From Ostrinia nubilalis (taxonomy: Eukaryota > Arthropoda > Insecta > Lepidoptera > Crambidae), in NCBI RefSeq assembly GCF_963855985.1, contig NC_087118.1:8985001-9049000 (forward strand): a stretch of DNA of 64,000 bases, given 5' to 3'. Shown here one piece after another: positions 35,201 through 47,700 of this stretch. Under the pieces are notes generated by a model. That model saw nothing but the letters and a program-made list of their open reading frames with translations. It ran no database searches and was not told where the DNA came from. Position 1 is the first letter of the stretch. The number at the start of each line of letters is the position of its first letter. Made by a program: the position numbers and the translations under genes.

Positions 35201-35846
35201 GCACTATTCCCTGTGTTTTGTGTTTTGTTGCGATGACGTCCAATTTATATTGTGGCCAGCGACATTTTTGTTCTGTGGTTTTTAACCCAGACATTTTTTC
35301 TAGGGATGACATGTGTTGAAATATACACTTTCCCTAGGGCCCACTGGATGGCTATTCCAGAAAATATGTTCGTAATGGCCGAAATAGCCTTACAACGTTA
35401 CTGGGGATTCGAGTACCACTGGTTCACAGTTGGGACTCTGCGGGGAATTTTGAATGCAGGTGGCAAGCAGTATAATTTGAAACTGATGCTTACAGGTATG
35501 AAAGAGAGGTATGAAAGATGACTGTATGTTAGTGTTGGGTTTCATTTATGCTCGGACAGCAGAGATTGTTTTAGGTTTGAAGAACATCAGTCCTGGTAGT
35601 TGGTTTTCATCTGGTTTGTTTTGCTTAGTGAAAAGTCAGTTTGTTTTTGTTCCTGTTATGTCAGCATACCCTACAACTCGTTGTTTGTTTTCTAGATTTT
35701 TTTTTTCAGTTGAAGTTTCTGCTGGAACCCTTTTTTCTTTTGAGGTCTTTCTGCGTTTAGACACATTTTTTTTTCTTTTTCAGTTTGTAGTTCGCTGAGG
35801 GCAGCTCAGATTCTTTCTCCGTGCGAATGTCTAGGGGGGAGGGTAT
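32219..35846 (+). repeat. Array copy 2 (uninterrupted)
   Basis: 3,628 bp. It lacks one T near 32,407 and has GACACTGGTATT near 32,925, a variant shared only with copy 6. The 192-nt block is at 35,304-35,495. Confidence 0.95.
35304..35495 (+). CDS. 192-nt symmetric exon candidate, copy 2
   Basis: Same sequence and splice borders as the copy 1 block. Confidence 0.33.
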
Positions 35847-36073
35847 TGTAGCGTTGCAGTTTTGGCTGTTTTTCACAAATTGTTTTTCTTACTCGATGTT
35901 TGGATTTAGGATACCACTAGCGACATCTATTGGCGTGATTTAGAATTAATTTGCAATAGATGGCGCTTTTTGCTCAGTCAATTCAAATATATTTTATTGA
36001 AACATTTCCTAATGTTTTTGTTTTGATTATTCTATTTTTTAATAGAATATTTTCAGTGTTCAGGAGATTGTTT

Positions 36074-36195
36074 TGTAAACGTTTGTGAGGCACGTACAAT
36101 GAAACACAGGGCTGAGCAATGACTGATTTAATTCTATAAGATGCGGGTGAAAGCACATAATAAAATATTGACATTAGTTATCAAACTACCTGACA
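36074..36195 (-). repeat. 3' LTR of the Gypsy element (122 bp)
   Basis: TGTAAACG...CCTGACA on the plus strand, identical base for base to the other LTR. On the minus strand it is preceded by the purine-rich GGAAGGATGA, a likely polypurine tract. Confidence 0.95.
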
Positions 36196-37046
36196 TCATC
36201 CTTCCAAGGAAACATAATTATTGATGTTTTTTACTAGTACCTATTAAGCATGCAATATCTTTTATATTTAGCTTATGACATTTCTTTGTTTAATTATTAC
36301 TAAAAATAATTAACTCATGCAATATAAATAATAATTAAAATTATGAGTATTTGATTGTATTCATAATAAATACAATGTATTATAGACGTAAAATAGATTA
36401 AATATAATAATAATAAGTTGATCTTACTTAAGGCCTATAATAGGTATCTAATTAGGTATCTACCTGCACTATCATTAGATTATATTAAATTACAGTGTAT
36501 TTTCAGTATTCTCAATTTTTCAAACAATTAAGTTTAACCTACAGTATGTATACAAATTCAATTAGCTATATTTGATAATTTTATAACATACTTAAATTAC
36601 CACATCATAATCCTCAACAAGTTTTACACACCTTTAATAAAGTTGGATAAATATTTTAGTATTAATATATTAATTAAATCCTTTTAACATTAAATCAGAT
36701 GGTGCGTTATATGTTAAGTTTAAATAGACATTTTCTTATATTTATTATAACCAATACAATTCACGATATTTAATTATCAAATGTGTAAATATTAAAATTA
36801 GTTAAATACATTATTGAAGATTAAAAATTTCTATGAAATTATAATATTAAACATTGAAATAGGCATTTTATTATATTTATTATAACCAAAACTATTCACG
36901 ACATTTGATTATCAAATGTGTGAACTGTAAATATTAAGATTAGTTAAATACATTATTAAAATTAAAAATGTCTATGAAATTATAATATTAAACATTTGTC
37001 TGTTTAGTTTAAATTACACAGATGCAGATTGAAGTCTTGTTTCACA
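36196..37046 (-). other. AT-rich 3' non-coding region of the Gypsy element
   Basis: About 850 bp between the pol stop and the 3' LTR. It includes a tandem near-duplication of about 135 bp at 36,722-36,990 (both units contain ATTATAACCAA and TTATCAAATGTGT). No env is present. Confidence 0.8.
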
Positions 37047-39683
37047 TCAGGATCCCAATTTATTCGGTGGCCTCACTGTCCTGCCGAAACGAGTAACATA
37101 TTGATTAGGCACATTTCTATTATCTGCATTACGTTGCGGTTCGGAGGAACAGGTGACTGCAATGTCGTCATAATCAAAGTTACATGTTTTGTTTTGTATC
37201 GCGGTCTCTTGATCCCGCGTGTCTAAACGGATGTGTCTACGGTTTCTTTTAGTAGTGCGTCCATTTGAATATTTTATTTCATATGAACGATCGCCTAATA
37301 TGCGTGATATTGTTCCTGAAACCCACACATTTTTTATTACATTTAGAAATTTAACTTTTTGCCCAACAGATAACTTCGACAATTTTCTAAAACTTTTATC
37401 ATAATACAGCTTTTGGTTAGATTGTCGTTTTAATAGATTATTTTTTACATTTCTTTGTATTTTAGGTTTTAGTAACTTGTTACTGAGTGGAATGATGCCG
37501 CGTAACTTCCTACTTTGTAGTAACTCTGCAGGAGAAGCCAAGTCTGTACTCAATGGAGTGTTTAAGCACTCCAACAAAGCAAGGCGGTAGTCGGTACCAT
37601 CCTCAATACTCTTAATCATAATATTTTTTACTGTTTGTATGGTCCGCTCAATCTGTCCATTGGACTGCGGATAATATGGAGAAGAGGTTATGTGACGGAA
37701 CTGCCAAGTTTTTGCAAATTCTTTAAATTTAAAACATGAAAATTGAGGACCACAATCAGACATTACTATGTTAGGTATACCCTGACGACTAAATATATTT
37801 TTCAACGACTTTACGACTGTTTCAGCTGTAGTAGACTGCAGTTCAACTATTTCAAAATATTTGCTGTAATAATCTACCAGTAATAAATAATCCAGGCCTT
37901 TTAGTTGAAATAAGTCAACGCCTACCTTAGCCCAAGGCCTATCGGGAATTTCATGCGACTGTAATTCTTCCTTTTGATTATTTTTTCTATGCGACAGGCA
38001 CACGTCACAATTTGATATGAGATTAATTAAATCTTTATTGATATGCGGCCAGAACACTGATTCCCTAGCTCTTAGCTTACATTTGTCTAAACCCATATGT
38101 CCTAAATGTATTTTATTTAGCATTTCTTTCCGCAACGACCTTGGAATAACGACCCGGTCGTCCTTCCAGATTAAACCGTAAGCTGTTGAAAGACTTTCTT
38201 TATATGTACAATAAGGTCTAACTACCTCAACTACCTTGTTGTTTTCTATGGGCCAGCCATGCAATATATACTTTTTTAACTGAACAAGTTCATCATCAAT
38301 TTCCGTATATTTTTGAATGTTTATAAATTGCTCATCCGAGATATATTGTGACGTAACGCGGGCCGCGTGCTGGACCACTGCGCATACTTCATCAAGCTCG
38401 CGACTCGAGCTCGTACCATCGCCGCGTGCGGCGGCCGACTGACTCATCACCGCGCACGGCTCATAGGCACGAGATAATGCATCTGCTATGTATAGATGTT
38501 TGCCTGGCTTGTATATTAATCTAAACGAATAGCGTTGTAATCGCAGCAACATTTTTTGTAAGCGTAAGGGTGCATCTACAATTGGCTTTTTAAATATGCT
38601 TATTAGAGGTTTGTGATCCGTTTCAATGGTAACATCCTCGCGACCATATATGTAAGGATTAAAACGTTCGCAGGCAAACAGACAGGCGTATAACTCCTTT
38701 TCTATTTGTGCGTATCTTTGCTCCGTAGTAGTTAACGATTTCGAGGCGTAACACACTGGTAAATTATTTTGCATTAAACACGCACCTAATCCTGTTTTGC
38801 TGGCGTCCACTGACAGTACTATTGGTGTTTTCAAACAGTAATACTGAAGCACGGGCCGTGTTATTAGACATGCCTTTAAATCCTGCACACATTTCTCATG
38901 TCTTTCATCCCAGTGCCATTCTGTCTCTTTCCTAAGTAATTCTCTTAGAGGCAATGTTTTATCCGATAAGTTAGGTATAAATGAACCTACATATGTTACT
39001 AAGCCTAACAGTCTCTCAACATCTTTTTTATTTTTAGGTATTGGCATATTTGTGATTGCTGTAAGATGTGAATCTTCAGGATATAATCCGTTCTTAGAAA
39101 TTCTATGTCCTAGATATTTTATTTCTTCCAACCCGAATTTACATTTATCTTTGTTTAGTTTTAAATTAATTTTCCGACATCGTTCTAGAACTTGCTTTAA
39201 TCGTTCATCGTGCTGGGCCCTAGTATTGCCATATACCAACAAATCGTCTATATACATACATACACCTTCTAAATCATCGAAATTTTCGACCATTTTTTTA
39301 TGAAATACTTCTGAGGCTGAGCAGATACCATAGGGCATTCTTAGAAATTTGTACCTACCAAATGGCGTGTTAAAAGTACACAGTGAACTGCTATTATCTA
39401 AAGCTACCTGCCAGAACCCTGCACTTGCATCCAGTGTGCTGAAGTATTTGGCACCAGATAACTTACTTAAGATTTCATCAAGTGTGGGCAATCTAAAGTG
39501 TTCGCGTTTGATAGCATTATTTAATTCTTTGGGGTCTAGGCATATTCTCAAATCACCATTTGCCTTTTTTACTACGGTTATACTACTCACCCATTCCGAC
39601 GGGCCTTCTACTTTCGCAATAATATTTTGAGCTTCCATTTCTAACAACTTTTTCTTAACATCATCCCTTATTGCAAATGGTAA
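37047..39683 (-). CDS. pol: Gypsy pol: reverse transcriptase, RNase H, integrase
   Basis: The frame is open from the codon after the TAG at 39,684-39,686. Residues below count from the first Met at 39,647. RT has motif A (LDAS, D73) and the catalytic YIDD at 132-135. RNase H has D281 (SVDAS), E318 and D344 (ETDHKPL). ADALSR is at 389. Integrase has HHCC H514, H517, C547, C550 and DDE D578, D631, E667 (NGQIERT). A chromodomain-free tail ends RFGRTVRPPNKL. It copies the RNA genome and inserts the cDNA. All catalytic residues are present and the 866 codons are unbroken. The TAG upstream removes the link to gag-pro. Confidence 0.95.
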   Translation of the reverse strand, partial: LPFAIRDDVKKKLLEMEAQNIIAKVEGPSEWVSSITVVKKANGDLRICLDPKELNNAIKREHFRLPTLDEILSKLSGAKYFSTLDASAGFWQVALDNSSSLCTFNTPFGRYKFLRMPYGICSASEVFHKKMVENFDDLEGVCMYIDDLLVYGNTRAQHDERLKQVLERCRKINLKLNKDKCKFGLEEIKYLGHRISKNGLYPEDSHLTAITNMPIPKNKKDVERLLGLVTYVGSFIPNLSDKTLPLRELLRKETEWHWDERHEKCVQDLKACLITRPVLQYYCLKTPIVLSVDASKTGLGACLMQNNLPVCYASKSLTTTEQRYAQIEKELYACLFACERFNPYIYGREDVTIETDHKPLISIFKKPIVDAPLRLQKMLLRLQRYSFRLIYKPGKHLYIADALSRAYEPCAVMSQSAAARGDGTSSSRELDEVCAVVQHAARVTSQYISDEQFINIQKYTEIDDELVQLKKYILHGWPIENNKVVEVVRPYCTYKESLSTAYGLIWKDDRVVIPRSLRKEMLNKIHLGHMGLDKCKLRARESVFWPHINKDLINLISNCDVCLSHRKNNQKEELQSHEIPDRPWAKVGVDLFQLKGLDYLLLVDYYSKYFEIVELQSTTAETVVKSLKNIFSRQGIPNIVMSDCGPQFSCFKFKEFAKTWQFRHITSSPYYPQSNGQIERTIQTVKNIMIKSIEDGTDYRLALLECLNTPLSTDLASPAELLQSRKLRGIIPLSNKLLKPKIQRNVKNNLLKRQSNQKLYYDKSFRKLSKLSVGQKVKFLNVIKNVWVSGTISRILGDRSYEIKYSNGRTTKRNRRHIRLDTRDQETAIQNKTCNFDYDDIAVTCSSEPQRNADNRNVPNQYVTRFGRTVRPPNKLGS

Positions 39684-39686
39684 CTA
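39684..39686 (-). other. In-frame TAG between protease and reverse transcriptase
   Basis: CGA-TAG-TTA on the minus strand. Reading is in the same frame on both sides (HAPR, stop, LPFAIRDD), where relatives have one continuous protein. It is most likely a nonsense mutation. Readthrough is possible but unproven. Confidence 0.85.
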
Positions 39687-41090
39687 TCGTGGCGCGTGTA
39701 TGACCGGTTCCACTTCATTTTTTAACTTTATGCTATAATATCCGGGTAAACAGCCTATACCCTCAAAAACATCCTGATATGAGTCTAAGAACACTGGAAC
39801 ACTATTAGATGATTTTATCGACATGACACGCTGTAATAAATTTAGTTCAAGACAACTATGTTTACTTAAAATTGGGCAAGATTGGACATCAGCTATTTTG
39901 AATTCCAGTACATACATGGTTTCTTTATAATAAACTCTAAGATGGATTTTCCCTAATACATGTATGGTTTCACCTGAGTATGAACTTAACTTTGTATTAC
40001 TTTTAATCAATTGATTCTTGGACACGCCTATTTGTGATAAGTAATACAAAGGCAAAACATTTACATCTGCACCAGAATCCAATTTAAAACGCACCAATTT
40101 ATTATTAATTTTTAAAATAGCACTCCAATAATCTACACGTTTATCAATAAAATTGTTTACCTGTTCCTCGGACTCCACACAATAAACATTTGACTCATAA
40201 TTACAGACACGAGCAAAATGGTTCATTTTCAGGCACCGTAGGCACTTTTTTCCGTAAGCCGGGCATTTATATTGTCCATGTACACCTCCACATCGCGTGC
40301 AGTTGGCTTTTTCACGTCGTACCGGTGCTCCTTGCGCCGACGCCCGCGACGCCGACGACGGTCCCGCTGCTCCGCGGGCCGCCAGCTGATGTTGCATGTG
40401 TGGGCGGCCTCGAGCTCGTGTCCCTCGGCGTGAGATCAAAGCATTGACCTCTCTCTGTTCATCTTCAGGATATTCACAATTTCTCGATACCGCCATTCTC
40501 ATACCGTTGTTTTTGTTGTATTTTATTTCGTGAACGTATTCTTGTTTTATATTTTCTGAGTATAATCTTGACACGGTGGCTATTCGGCAAATCTCTTGTG
40601 CTTTATCCAAGTTTAACTTTTCTTCCCGCAATAATCTTTCTCTTATTCCAGCATCGTTCACGCCACATACCAACCGATCTTTTATCAAATCTTCCATCAA
40701 ATCGTTGAAATCGCAAGATTGTGCCAGTTTCCTTAGTTCATATATGTATTGATCAATCGATTCGTTTTCCATTTGGCCTCTTGTGAAGAACTTATGTCTT
40801 TCGACCGTTACATTTTTCTTCACTTTAAAATGGTCGTCCAAAATGTCGATGACTTGCTGCTGCGTATTGTATTTTTTGTTGGACTGATCTACGACTTCTC
40901 GACACTGTTCGCCAATTACGTGCAATAATATGTTTATTTGTATCTCAGGGCTTTTTTCCTTTAGCTGACACGCTTTGAAATAAATTTCAAAACCTTTTTT
41001 CCAACGTATCCAGTCTGCATTTCTTCCTGAAGTGTCAATCGAGTTTTCATCGTATTTAAACGGCAACGGGGGAGTGAGCACTGTCTCCAT
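39687..41090 (-). CDS. gag: Gypsy gag-protease
   Basis: Starts at ATG 41,088-41,090, 85 bp from the 5' LTR. Residues 1-200 form a helical capsid-like Gag (WIRWKKGFEIYF; ESIDQYIYELRKLAQ; KDRLVCG). A basic RRGTRARGR linker precedes two zinc knuckles, C264-C267-H271-C276 and C283-C286-H291-C296, which bind the genomic RNA. The aspartic protease active site is DSGAD at 338-342. The frame ends at the TAG before RT. The 40,310-40,450 segment is unusually GC-rich (alanine/arginine linker). Confidence 0.93.
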
Positions 41091-41160
41091 GACGAAATGT
41101 TCTGTATTTTAACACTTTTAAAATACGAATTACTACTTCAATTATCTACTGCCGAATATC

Positions 41161-41175
41161 CTACCGGCTGCGCCA
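41161..41175 (-). other. Primer-binding site of the Gypsy element
   Basis: TGGCGCAGCCGGTAG follows the 5' LTR directly on the minus strand, with the TGG expected of a site matching a tRNA CCA end. The donor tRNA was not identified. Confidence 0.7.
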
Positions 41176-41297
41176 TGTAAACGTTTGTGAGGCACGTACA
41201 ATGAAACACAGGGCTGAGCAATGACTGATTTAATTCTATAAGATGCGGGTGAAAGCACATAATAAAATATTGACATTAGTTATCAAACTACCTGACA
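41176..41297 (-). repeat. 5' LTR of the Gypsy element (122 bp)
   Basis: Identical to 36,074-36,195 and bounded by TG...CA. It adjoins the target duplication GTTT. Confidence 0.95.
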
Positions 41298-44161
41298 GTT
41301 TTCATCATGGTTTTTATTAGTATTTGCTTTTTATCTAAGCGGCGAAACGAAACGTTTCGCGATGTCAATGCGAGTCATTGTCACTGCCAGTTGAGCTGTC
41401 AAATCACTTTGGAATTTTGGTCGATCGTGCGCAACCGCAATTTTATTATTTTCGGGGATGTAATCCCCTGTGTTTCAAATCGTGTGTTGCAGAATGCATC
41501 CACGATAATTTCTTAATATAATTTAAAATAATCACACATGAGGTAAGTTCCCGTCGGAGAATTTATTTATTTTTCGTGATTGATATTTTTCGTATTCCAG
41601 TACGTGGTATTTCATGTGATCGTTTCTTTCAGAAATTCCCTAAATCCTATTCGGATGAGGGTATTGGGTTGCTGAGGGCTGCGAGCGAAGCTCAAATTAG
41701 AGAACAGCCTTCGTAAGTATTTCTTTCCCATTGCGGGTTTTTTCATAACCTAATGCCACGTTCCACATGTGATGCTGACACTCGTATTTTTCGTTACAGA
41801 TGCGGGATTTCATATTTTACATTATTTTATAGACATTTCATATTTCATATTTCACAATTTTATAATTTAAACATAATATTTTGATGATATTTCATATATT
41901 TTAATTTCTCTTCATTTCGTATGAAATATTTGTCCTTTCTAAACTGCTGATCTCTTCGCATTTCCTCCTTGTCATCAAACCTCTGTCTCTGCAAGAGTTT
42001 GAACGCTTACCTGTCGAAGAGATGCAAGAGCTTCATCTGGCACTGCGCGCTTGAGGCCGTGGAGGACGCTGCTTGTAGCCTAAAAGTGTGCGAGACCCGT
42101 TGGACCCCGGAAGAAGAGAGGAACGTTCAGGGTAACGGCTTATAACCGCATGGCTTCCAAGGTACCCACTTTTTCCATCCTTCAAGTAGGAGTCTTTCCG
42201 ACCTGACTTCGCGCAGTTATCTTAACTAGTAGAGTCTTTTAATATTTAGGCTGAGTTTTAAGAAATTTGTAGTGGCAATAATATTCACCAAACCGAACCT
42301 AATTAACGACCCTGAATCCCTTGAGATTGGCACTATCTATTACAGTAGTTATAATATCGTAATTGTCAACTGTATTCAAGCTTACGAGACAAAATAAATT
42401 GTGTCAATTGAGAGGGAGCTGTTTTATTTACATTTTCTAATTTCACACAAGGAACGGTAACTCTTATAAATTTCTGCAAGCCGGACAACCTCTTTTTCAC
42501 GTGCAGACAATTCACCATCTTCTTCGTCTGCACCGGTGGCGGTTCAATTCCAGTCACCAAGCCGCCAGGAAAAAATCCTTTCTTGCAGTGGCGCCCATCT
42601 TTTGATGTTTATTATTGCCATATTTTTTTATGAAGTTTATGGGTGGAAAGCCAATAATAGAAGCAACATTGTGTGCTGACTATCCGCTCATACACTTCTA
42701 TTTTATTGTTTAATAATTTTTATTAGGGAATCTCTCATGTGTGTGCTGTTGTTTGTCTTGTTATTTTTTGTAATTTATTTGTGATGCCCACATAATTTTT
42801 TTTAGGTTGTCAACTTTTTCATAATATTATGTTAACCATTATAACAGAGCGTACTACTCTATATGAGGTTAGTTTACATGATGTTAGGTTACATATTTTT
42901 TGTGTTGCAACTCTTATTTTGTATATTATGTTGGGACAAGTAAGTAACATTTTTTTTTGTTAGGTTATATTTATTTTGTGCCTACATTGCTTTTGGGCTT
43001 TATAGCTTATAACTTTAGTTACTTACTTTAATTATTTTGTTTTTTCATACAAGACAAACACAGTTTTAGTTTTAATTTTAGTGTTTATTTATTTGTACTC
43101 ATAATAAGTAAGTACATAATGTATTGTAAAGTACCTACCCAGATATTTTGTTACATAATGCTGACTAAAATCTTTAATTATTGTTTATGTACTTAGGTAA
43201 CAAATTGCTTTTGTGCCACTATGGACATATAACTTTTATTTCTTGTTACCTAGTACACATTATTTTGTATTAATTACATAATGTTAGCATAATATTATAA
43301 CTTTTATTTGGAATTAATTAATTTAATTTGGCTAAATTTTGATAACTTAAGGCAGATATTCCTATTAGTATTTAGGCATTATACTGCAGTGTATCTTAAT
43401 GTTTGGTACTTAATGTCATAATGTTATTATATTACTGGCTAGTGAGTTGTTTGTGGGTACACTTACTAACTTGTTGATGTTTATACGGGAATAACTTAAT
43501 TGATTATTATTTAGGTTTTGATAACAATTAAAAGTTATTAATTTTAGTAAAGTGCCATTTTCTTAAATTTGTATAAATTAATTATTAATTTTCATTTAAC
43601 TTTTGGAAAATATTTTTGCCACTTAGTTTTTTTTTCAAAAATAATTTTATTAGGCTACCTTCTTTAAGGAAGTTTTTTTTTTAAATTATAGTTATGCCAA
43701 GGTTCTCAGTCGTAGGACTTAGGATTTTTTTTTTCTGGGTAGGTAGGTACTTTACTTTGGTAACTAACTTATGAGTTTAGAATTTTTTTGGACACAATCG
43801 TATTGTGTAATGTTTTCCTGTTGGTATTTTATTAACGGTAGATTCTTTTATAGCAAAATTTTTTTATGGACAATCGAGTTGTCGGGTATCTGCTACAGTT
43901 TTGCCTCGGTGCTTTATTCTGTAACTTATAGTTCAGAAATTGTTTTCCAGAGATTTTATCTCCGTGTTTTTGTTTTGTTTTGTTTGAGTGCTATGTATCT
44001 CCTATATACATGCCTCGTTTGTTTTGTCTTTTCCAGGGATGACATCATGTGCTTTTATGCACTATTCCCTGTGTTTTGTGTTTTGTTGCGATGACGTCCA
44101 ATTTATATTGTGGCCAGCGACATTTTTGTTCTGTGGTTTTTAACCCAGACATTTTTTCTAG

Positions 44162-44353
44162 GGATGACATGTGTTGAAATATACACTTTCCCTAGGGCCC
44201 ACTGGATGGCTATTCCAGAAAATATGTTCGTAATGGCCGAAATAGCCTTACAACGTTACTGGGGATTCGAGTACCACTGGTTCACAGTTGGGACTCTGCG
44301 GGGAATTTTGAATGCAGGTGGCAAGCAGTATAATTTGAAACTGATGCTTACAG
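44162..44353 (+). CDS. 192-nt symmetric exon candidate, copy 3
   Basis: Same borders and sequence as the copy 1 block. Confidence 0.33.
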
Positions 44354-44704
44354 GTATGAAAGAGAGGTATGAAAGATGACTGTATGTTAGTGTTGGGTTT
44401 CATTTATGCTCGGACAGCAGAGATTGTTTTAGGTTTGAAGAACATCAGTCCTGGTAGTTGGTTTTCATCTGGTTTGTTTTGCTTAGTGAAAAGTCAGTTT
44501 GTTTTTGTTCCTGTTATGTCAGCATACCCTACAACTCGTTGTTTGTTTTCTAGATTTTTTTTTTCAGTTGAAGTTTCTGCTGGAACCCTTTTTTCTTTTG
44601 AGGTCTTTCTGCGTTTAGACACATTTTTTTTTCTTTTTCAGTTTGTAGTTCGCTGAGGGCAGCTCAGATTCTTTCTCCGTGCGAATGTCTAGGGGGGAGG
44701 GTAT

Positions 44705-47700
44705 TGTAGCGTTGCAGTTTTGGCTGTTTTTCACAAATTGTTTTTCTTACTCGATGTTTGGATTTAGGATACCACTAGCGACATCTATTGGCGTGATTTA
44801 GAATTAATTTGCAATAGATGGCGCTTTTTGCTCAGTCAATTCAAATATATTTTATTGAAACATTTCCTAATGTTTTTGTTTTGATTATTCTATTTTTTAA
44901 TAGAATATTTTCAGTGTTCAGGAGATTGTTTTCATCATGGTTTTTATTAGTATTTGCTTTTTATCTAAGCGGCGAAACGAAACGTTTCGCGATGTCAATG
45001 CGAGTCATTGTCACTGTCAGTTGAGCTGTCAAATCACTTTGGAATTTTGGTCGATCGTGCGCAACCGCAATTTTATTATTTTCGGGGATGTAATCCCCTG
45101 TGTTTCAAATCGTGTGTTGCAGAATGCATCCACGATAATTTCTTAATATAATTTAAAATAATCACACATGAGGTAAGTTCCCGTCGGAGAATTTATTTAT
45201 TTTTCGTGATTGATATTTTTCGTATTCCAGTACGTGGTATTTCATGTGATCGTTTCTTTCAGAAATTCCCTAAATCCTATTCGGATGAGGGTATTGGGTT
45301 GCTGAGGGCTGCGAGCGAAGCTCAAATTAGAGAACAGCCTTCGTAAGTATTTCTTTCCCATTGCGGGTTTTTTCATAACCTAATGCCACGTTCCACATGT
45401 GATGCTGACACTCGTATTTTTCGTTACAGATGCGGGATTTCATATTTTACATTATTTTATAGACATTTCATATTTCATATTTCACAATTTTATAATTTAA
45501 ACATAATATTTTGATGATATTTCATATATTTTAATTTCTCTTCATTTCGTATGAAATATTTGTCCTTTCTAAACTGCTGATCTCTTCGCATTTCCTCCTT
45601 GTCATCAAACCTCTGTCTCTGCAAGAGTTTGAACGCTTACCTGTCGAAGAGATGCAAGAGCTTCATCTGGCACTGCGCGCTTGAGGCCGTGGAGGACGCT
45701 GCTTGTAGCCTAAAAGTGTGCGAGACCCGTTGGACCCCGGAAGAAGAGAGGAACGTTCAGGGTAACGGCTTATAACCGCATGGCTTCCAAGGTACCCACT
45801 TTTTCCATCCTTCAAGTAGGAGTCTTTCCGACCTGACTTCGCGCAGTTATCTTAACTAGTAGAGTCTTTTAATATTTAGGCTGAGTTTTAAGAAATTTGT
45901 AGTGGCAATAATATTCACCAAACCGAACCTAATTAACGACCCTGAATCCCTTGAGATTGGCACTATCTATTACAGTAGTTATAATATCGTAATTGTCAAC
46001 TGTATTCAAGCTTACGAGACAAAATAAATTGTGTCAATTGAGAGGGAGCTGTTTTATTTACATTTTCTAATTTCACACAAGGAACGGTAACTCTTATAAA
46101 TTTCTGCAAGCCGGACAACCTCTTTTTCACGTGCAGACAATTCACCATCTTCTTCGTCTGCACCGGTGGCGGTTCAATTCCAGTCACCAAGCCGCCAGGA
46201 AAAAATCCTTTCTTGCAGTGGCGCCCATCTTTTGATGTTTATTATTGCCATATTTTTTTATGAAGTTTATGGGTGGAAAGCCAATAATAGAAGCAACATT
46301 GTGTGCTGACTATCCGCTCATACACTTCTATTTTATTGTTTAATAATTTTTATTAGGGAATCTCTCATGTGTGTGCTGTTGTTTGTCTTGTTATTTTTTG
46401 TAATTTATTTGTGATGCCCACATAATTTTTTTTAGGTTGTCAACTTTTTCATAATATTATGTTAACCATTATAACAGAGCGTACTACTCTATATGAGGTT
46501 AGTTTACATGATGTTAGGTTACATATTTTTTGTGTTGCAACTCTTATTTTGTATATTATGTTGGGACAAGTAAGTAACATTTTTTTTTGTTAGGTTATAT
46601 TTATTTTGTGCCTACATTGCTTTTGGGCTTTATAGCTTATAACTTTAGTTACTTACTTTAATTATTTTGTTTTTTCATACAAGACAAACACAGTTTTAGT
46701 TTTAATTTTAGTGTTTATTTATTTGTACTCATAATAAGTAAGTACATAATGTATTGTAAAGTACCTACCCAGATATTTTGTTACATAATGCTGACTAAAA
46801 TCTTTAATTATTGTTTATGTACTTAGGTAACAAATTGCTTTTGTGCCACTATGGACATATAACTTTTATTTCTTGTTACCTAGTACACATTATTTTGTAT
46901 TAATTACATAATGTTAGCATAATATTATAACTTTTATTTGGAATTAATTAATTTAATTTGGCTAAATTTTGATAACTTAAGGCAGATATTCCTATTAGTA
47001 TTTAGGCATTATACTGCAGTGTATCTTAATGTTTGGTACTTAATGTCATAATGTTATTATATTACTGGCTAGTGAGTTGTTTGTGGGTACACTTACTAAC
47101 TTGTTGATGTTTATACGGGAATAACTTAATTGATTATTATTTAGGTTTTGATAACAATTAAAAGTTATTAATTTTAGTAAAGTGCCATTTTCTTAAATTT
47201 GTATAAATTAATTATTAATTTTCATTTAACTTTTGGAAAATATTTTTGCCACTTAGTTTTTTTTTCAAAAATAATTTTATTAGGCTACCTTCTTTAAGGA
47301 AGTTTTTTTTTAAATTATAGTTATGCCAAGGTTCTCAGTCGTAGGACTTAGGATTTTTTTTTTCTGGGTAGGTAGGTACTTTACTTTGGTAACTAACTTA
47401 TGAGTTTAGAATTTTTTTGGACACAATCGTATTGTGTAATGTTTTCCTGTTGGTATTTTATTAACGGTAGATTCTTTTATAGCAAAATTTTTTTATGGAC
47501 AATCGAGTTGTCGGGTATCTGCTACAGTTTTGCCTCGGTGCTTTATTCTGTAACTTATAGTTCAGAAATTGTTTTCCAGAGATTTTATCTCCGTGTTTTT
47601 GTTTTGTTTTGTTTGAGTGCTATGTATCTCCTATATACATGCCTCGTTTGTTTTGTCTTTTCCAGGGATGACATCATGTGCTTTTATGCACTATTCCCTG

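Larger units (their letters stand above)
36074..41297 (-). mobile_element. Full-length Gypsy (mag-like) LTR retrotransposon, minus strand
   Basis: Two 122-bp LTRs bound gag-pro and pol on the minus strand. The target duplication GTTT is at 36,070-36,073 and 41,298-41,301, and the other array copies give the empty site GATTGTTTTCATC. The very short LTRs and the RFGRTVRPP ending of pol suggest the mag lineage (family-level inference). The LTRs are identical, so the insertion is recent and certainly later than array formation, since no other copy has it. One in-frame TAG separates gag-pro from pol. Confidence 0.96.
35847..44704 (+). repeat. Array copy 3 (carries the Gypsy element)
   Basis: 8,858 bp, equal to a 3,630-bp unit plus the 5,224-bp element and a 4-bp target duplication. 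It has CACTGCCAG near 41,385, shared with copy 5. Confidence 0.95.
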
